Source: Nocardia brevicatena NBRC 12119 (GTDB taxonomy: Bacteria; Actinomycetota; Actinomycetes; Mycobacteriales; Mycobacteriaceae). Taken from it: 64,000 bases of DNA. Location of the stretch: positions 1 through 64,000 of the forward strand of contig NZ_BAFU01000032.1 in the NCBI RefSeq assembly GCF_000308495.1, written 5' to 3'. A program made the position numbers and the translations under genes. Below are positions 60,353 through 64,000 of this stretch, piece by piece (position 1 is the stretch's first letter; every line of letters begins with the position of its first letter). A model generated the notes under the pieces. The model did no database searches, was not told the DNA's origin, and worked only from the letters and a program-made list of their open reading frames with translations.

Positions 60353-63300
60353 CCGCGACCCGTCGTTTCGTCCGGCCCGCCCGCATGGTGCGCGGACCCA
60401 AGGCGCCGGCCGTCACCGAACTCCGACTACAGCCCCCGACCGAGCTGCCGCGGCCGGTGCCGCCGTCCAAACTCAAAATGATTATGCCGGTCATCATGGT
60501 GGCGGCCATGATCGGCATGATGGCCATGATGTTCACCAGCGGCCGGGCGATGTCGCCGATGATGATGTTCTTCCCGCTGATGATGATCGTCTCCATGTTC
60601 GGCATGATCGGCGGAGGGCTCGGCGGTGGCGGCGGCTCCAACAGCACTGCGGCCGGGCTGAACGAGGAACGCAAGGACTATCTGCGCAGTATCACCGAGA
60701 ACCGGAAAACCGTGCACGAGTCCGAGGCCGAACTGTACGAGTATTTGAACTACACCCATCCGGGCCCGCGAGGTCTCGGCCGATTGGTCGGCGGGAAACG
60801 TATGTGGGAGGTGCAGGTCGCCAGCCCGCAATATCTGCGGGTGCGGGTGGGGCGCGGACGTATCGCAAACCAGGTTCGGGTGATCGTGCCGGAGGCGGCT
60901 CCCACCTCCGATCTGGATCCGGTGGGCGTGGTCGAGTTGACCCGGTTCGCCAAAGCGTACTCCACGGTCGGCGGAATGCCGGTGGCGATCAACCTGCTGT
61001 CCGCGCCGCTCGTCGGTTTCGAGGGCGATCCGGACGCCGTGGCCGGCCTGATACGGGCCATGGTCGCCGAAATCGTGGTCCTGCACGGGCCCGACCAGGT
61101 GGCCGTCGCCGCGGTACTGGCGGAGCCGGACACGCCACAGTGGTCGTGGTTGAAATGGCTGCCGCACACCCAGCATCCCGAGGACACCGATGCCATCGGC
61201 ACCGGCCGGATGGTATATCGCAGCGTGGCGGAATTGCGGGCCAAGGCACTGGCCAGGCTGAACCGCGGTCCTTTCTCGGCGAACAGCGAACCCGCGCTGG
61301 ACAAGAAGCACTACGTGCTGATCGTCGATGTGGGTGGCGCGGCCACCGATCGGGACGTCTCCGGTATCGACGGTTGTACCTGGATACGGCTGGGACAGGC
61401 GGAACAGTCGCTGCCGCGGGCGCTGAAGTTCACCGTCACCGAAGACCGAACCTTGAACGAGGTGACCACGCGAGGGCAACGCCTGGTGGGCACCGCCGAC
61501 ACCATGTCGGTCCCGGAGATAACCGCCCTTGCCCGGCACATCTCCCCGTACCGCCTGTCGACGGTGGTGGAGGCGGTGGCGGCCGAACAGGCGAGTGTCG
61601 GCACCTCATGGCCGGAGATGGTCGGTATCACCGACCCCGGCAATATTCGGGTCGATCAACAGTGGCCCCGGCGTCGTGATGCCGACCGCAGCCGGTTGAA
61701 CATCCCGTTCGGGCACGATCCCTCCGGACAGCTCGTATACCTCGATATCAAGGAATCCGCCGAAGAGGGTATGGGTCCGCATGGGATGTGTATCGGCGCC
61801 ACCGGTTCCGGTAAATCCGAGTTCCTGCGCACCCTGGTGCTCTCCGCGATCGTCACCCACTCACCCGATGTGCTGAACCTGCTGCTGGTCGACTTCAAGG
61901 GTGGCGCCACTTTCCTGGGTTTCGACCGGCTGTCCCATGTAACAGCGGTCGTGACCAATATGGAAGAGGAAGCCGATCTGGTCACCCGTATGGAGGACGT
62001 GATCAACGGCGAAATGGCCCGCCGGCAGCGGATTCTGCGCGACGCCGGCAATTTCGCCAGTGTCGCGGACTACGAACGGGCCCGTGAGCAGGGTGCGCAG
62101 CTGGACCCGCTGCCGACGCTGCTGATCATCCTCGACGAGTTCGCCGAACTGCTCGAACAGCACCCGGGTTTCTCCAAACTCTTCGTCGCCATCGGTCGTC
62201 TGGGGCGGTCGCTGCGAATCCATCTGCTGCTGGCTTCGCAGAAGGTCCCGGCGAACCGGATGGGCGAGCTAGAGGCGCATCTGTCGTATCGGATCGCTTT
62301 GCGCACCAACCAGACCAGCGACTCGCGTGACGCCATCGGTACGGCCGATGCCTACCACCTGCCCAAGAAGCCCGGAGCGGGATATCTGAGGGTGGGTGCG
62401 GGTGACTTGCAGCGGTTCCAGGCCGCCTACGTTGGGGCGCCGTATGTTGCGCCCGCGCAGAACTCCACCGTCAGTGCCCAGCGAGCGCGCAGGCCGGGAG
62501 GCGGGTATCGGCCGCCCCAACGATTCACGGCTGCTTTCATACCCGAGGCGCGAGCACCGCAGATCGTCGAACCGGAGCCTCAGGCGCCCGAGACCGACAC
62601 CGAGGGCGAACCGGTGAGCATCATGGAGACGGTGCTGCAACAGTTCGCGCGGCACGGTCGGCCGGCGCACAAGATGTGGCTGCCGCCTCTGGGCGTGCCA
62701 CCGACGCTCGATCGTCTGGCTCCGGCGGCGCAGGCCGGAATGCTGCGGATACCCTGGGCGATCATCGACAAACCGCGACAGCAGCGCCAGGATGTGTGGG
62801 CGGTGGATTTGTCGGGTGCCGGCGGGCACGTCGCGGTCGTGGGTGGTCCGCAGTCGGGCAAATCAACCGCGCTGCAGTCCCTTATCCTGTCCGCGTCGCT
62901 CACCCATACGCCCGAACAGGTGCAGTTCTACTGTCTCGATTTCTCCGGAGGCATGTCCGGCGTGCGCGATCTGCCGCATGTTGGTGCCGTCGCGTCCGCA
63001 CGCGACGTCGACCGCATCAGACGGACCTTTGCGCTGATCAGGAATCTCCTCGCGGGCAGACAGGCGATGTTCGATACTCTCGGTATCGATACGATGCGGG
63101 AGTTCCGGCGCTTGAGGGCGACCCCCGCCGGATCGGCCCAATTGTCGGCGCATGGTGATGTTCATGGTGATGTATTCTTGGTCGTCGACGGCTGGGATAT
63201 CGGTTTCTCCGTCAATGGCCCGTTTTATGACGAATATATGCCGACGCTGGAGACGGTCGCGGTTCAAGGCCTCAACTACGGCATACACCTGGTGGTCAGC

Positions 63301-64000
63301 AGCTCCCGTTGGATAGCTATCCGACCGGCCGTAAAAGATATGTTGCAGACCCGATTGGAGATGCGGCTGGGTGACCTGACCGACACCGTGTTCACGGGGC
63401 ACCGGAGCGTGGTCTCCGCTATCCCACCGAACCGTCCGGGTCGATGCGTATCCGACGAGGCCCTACACATGCTCACAGCATTGCCACGTACCGACGGAAA
63501 TGGCGACGCCGACACGGCCGGAGCAGGCCTGTCTGCGGCAACCGATCAACTGAACCAGACTTACACCGGACGGCGGGCACCGGAGGTGAGGCTGCTGCCG
63601 AGTCAGCTTTCGCTTACTCGCATACTCGAACAGCTACCGGCGCCTACCAATTTGGCGGAGCGGTTGCAGGTGCCCTTCGGTATTCGGGAGTCCGACCTGG
63701 GACCGGCAGTCATGGACTTCGGTATTTCGCCGCATATGGTCGTGTTGGGCTCCAGCGGATCCGGGAAGTCGACCATGCTGGCGGCACTGCTGGAATCGAT
63801 CACGGCTCGTTTCACAGCGAGCGAGGCGCGCGTGCTGCTGGTCGACTACCGGCGCAGGCATATGGATGCCGTACCGGAAGACCAATTGGTCGGCTATCTC
63901 ACCAGTCCCCGTGACCTCGCCCAAGGGTTGCCGCCGTTCGTGCAGAAGATGAGCAGTCGGCGCCCACCCAATGACGTGACATCGCAACAACTCAAGGACC
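60349..64000 (+). CDS. eccC: ESX FtsK/SpoIIIE-type ATPase EccC (cut by window end)
   Basis: The frame is open from ATG 60349 to the window end, about 1,217 residues, of an expected 1,300 or more. Two membrane helices lie near residues 42-90, followed by FHA-like and DUF domains and three ATPase domains: Walker A GATGSGKSEFL near 483, GGPQSGKSTAL near 831 and GSSGSGKSTML near 1134. The first domain has a complete Walker B (LLIILDEFAELL). EccC drives type VII substrate export and recognises the C-terminal signal of WXG100 pairs. All three domains are in a single chain rather than the split EccCa/EccCb of ESX-1. Confidence 0.94.
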   Translation, partial: MTATRRFVRPARMVRGPKAPAVTELRLQPPTELPRPVPPSKLKMIMPVIMVAAMIGMMAMMFTSGRAMSPMMMFFPLMMIVSMFGMIGGGLGGGGGSNSTAAGLNEERKDYLRSITENRKTVHESEAELYEYLNYTHPGPRGLGRLVGGKRMWEVQVASPQYLRVRVGRGRIANQVRVIVPEAAPTSDLDPVGVVELTRFAKAYSTVGGMPVAINLLSAPLVGFEGDPDAVAGLIRAMVAEIVVLHGPDQVAVAAVLAEPDTPQWSWLKWLPHTQHPEDTDAIGTGRMVYRSVAELRAKALARLNRGPFSANSEPALDKKHYVLIVDVGGAATDRDVSGIDGCTWIRLGQAEQSLPRALKFTVTEDRTLNEVTTRGQRLVGTADTMSVPEITALARHISPYRLSTVVEAVAAEQASVGTSWPEMVGITDPGNIRVDQQWPRRRDADRSRLNIPFGHDPSGQLVYLDIKESAEEGMGPHGMCIGATGSGKSEFLRTLVLSAIVTHSPDVLNLLLVDFKGGATFLGFDRLSHVTAVVTNMEEEADLVTRMEDVINGEMARRQRILRDAGNFASVADYERAREQGAQLDPLPTLLIILDEFAELLEQHPGFSKLFVAIGRLGRSLRIHLLLASQKVPANRMGELEAHLSYRIALRTNQTSDSRDAIGTADAYHLPKKPGAGYLRVGAGDLQRFQAAYVGAPYVAPAQNSTVSAQRARRPGGGYRPPQRFTAAFIPEARAPQIVEPEPQAPETDTEGEPVSIMETVLQQFARHGRPAHKMWLPPLGVPPTLDRLAPAAQAGMLRIPWAIIDKPRQQRQDVWAVDLSGAGGHVAVVGGPQSGKSTALQSLILSASLTHTPEQVQFYCLDFSGGMSGVRDLPHVGAVASARDVDRIRRTFALIRNLLAGRQAMFDTLGIDTMREFRRLRATPAGSAQLSAHGDVHGDVFLVVDGWDIGFSVNGPFYDEYMPTLETVAVQGLNYGIHLVVSSSRWIAIRPAVKDMLQTRLEMRLGDLTDTVFTGHRSVVSAIPPNRPGRCVSDEALHMLTALPRTDGNGDADTAGAGLSAATDQLNQTYTGRRAPEVRLLPSQLSLTRILEQLPAPTNLAERLQVPFGIRESDLGPAVMDFGISPHMVVLGSSGSGKSTMLAALLESITARFTASEARVLLVDYRRRHMDAVPEDQLVGYLTSPRDLAQGLPPFVQKMSSRRPPNDVTSQQLKD

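Overview
The window is high-GC actinobacterial DNA, most likely from Nocardia or a close relative in the Mycobacteriales. The left 25 kb matches the order of the Mycobacterium tuberculosis Rv2476c-Rv2464c neighbourhood: NAD-glutamate dehydrogenase, thioesterase, an HNH protein, truncated haemoglobin O, a DUF5130-type protein, aminopeptidase N, a mycothiol-linked DsbA-like protein, ribose-5-phosphate isomerase B and a Nei/Fpg glycosylase. It also has an MspA-type porin, ECF41 and ECF42 sigma factors, an XRE/DUF397 pair, a WhiB-like protein and a type VII secretion (ESX) cluster.

Region 1 (1-9.5 kb) is housekeeping chromosome with small scars: an IS200/IS605-like right end upstream of the thioesterase, a decayed VOC-family gene, and hairpin repeats between convergent genes. 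Region 2 (9.5-14 kb) is accessory: two small overlapping unknown genes, a frameshifted XRE regulator with its DUF397 partner, an orphan HETGH metallopeptidase, and a broken serine recombinase. Region 3 (14-25.7 kb) holds a porin, an ECF41 sigma factor with its oxidoreductase, a MerR regulator with a clear operator, an ECF42/YCII pair, a flavin reductase, the conserved DsbA-like/rpiB/nei block, a GGDEF protein and two tRNA genes (Gly-TCC, Pro-TGG). Region 4 (25.7-28.2 kb) holds a MerR regulator, an atypical WhiB-like protein and a ROK protein.

Region 5 (28.5 kb to the right edge) is the notable part. A tightly coupled operon of conjugation-type (type IV) genes (DUF5593-like protein, TcpC-like protein, small membrane protein, TcpE/PrgI-like protein, VirB4-like ATPase, two cell-wall-hydrolase-type proteins) and a divergent VirB6/TrbL-like polytopic protein sit directly beside an ESX locus. 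The ESX part has a run of large proline-rich proteins, EspC-, YbaB/EspL- and EspH-like proteins, two proteins with shared DUF5632/5631-like C-termini, a DUF4226-NlpC/P60 hydrolase, and then eccA, eccB and eccC (cut by the window end).

Three large proteins (genes at 39.2, 41.5 and 51.9 kb) share one C-terminal domain but have different N-termini. One carries a bulb-lectin-like domain, and parts of their upstream regions are unusually AT-rich. A short Met/Pro-rich hydrophobic motif recurs in several proteins of the locus. A plausible reading is a cell-envelope machine that combines type IV and type VII parts, as known on mycobacterial conjugative plasmids such as pRAW, here beside housekeeping genes and lacking a visible relaxase or coupling protein. 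EsxA/EsxB, EccD, EccE and MycP are not in the window and would be expected to the right.
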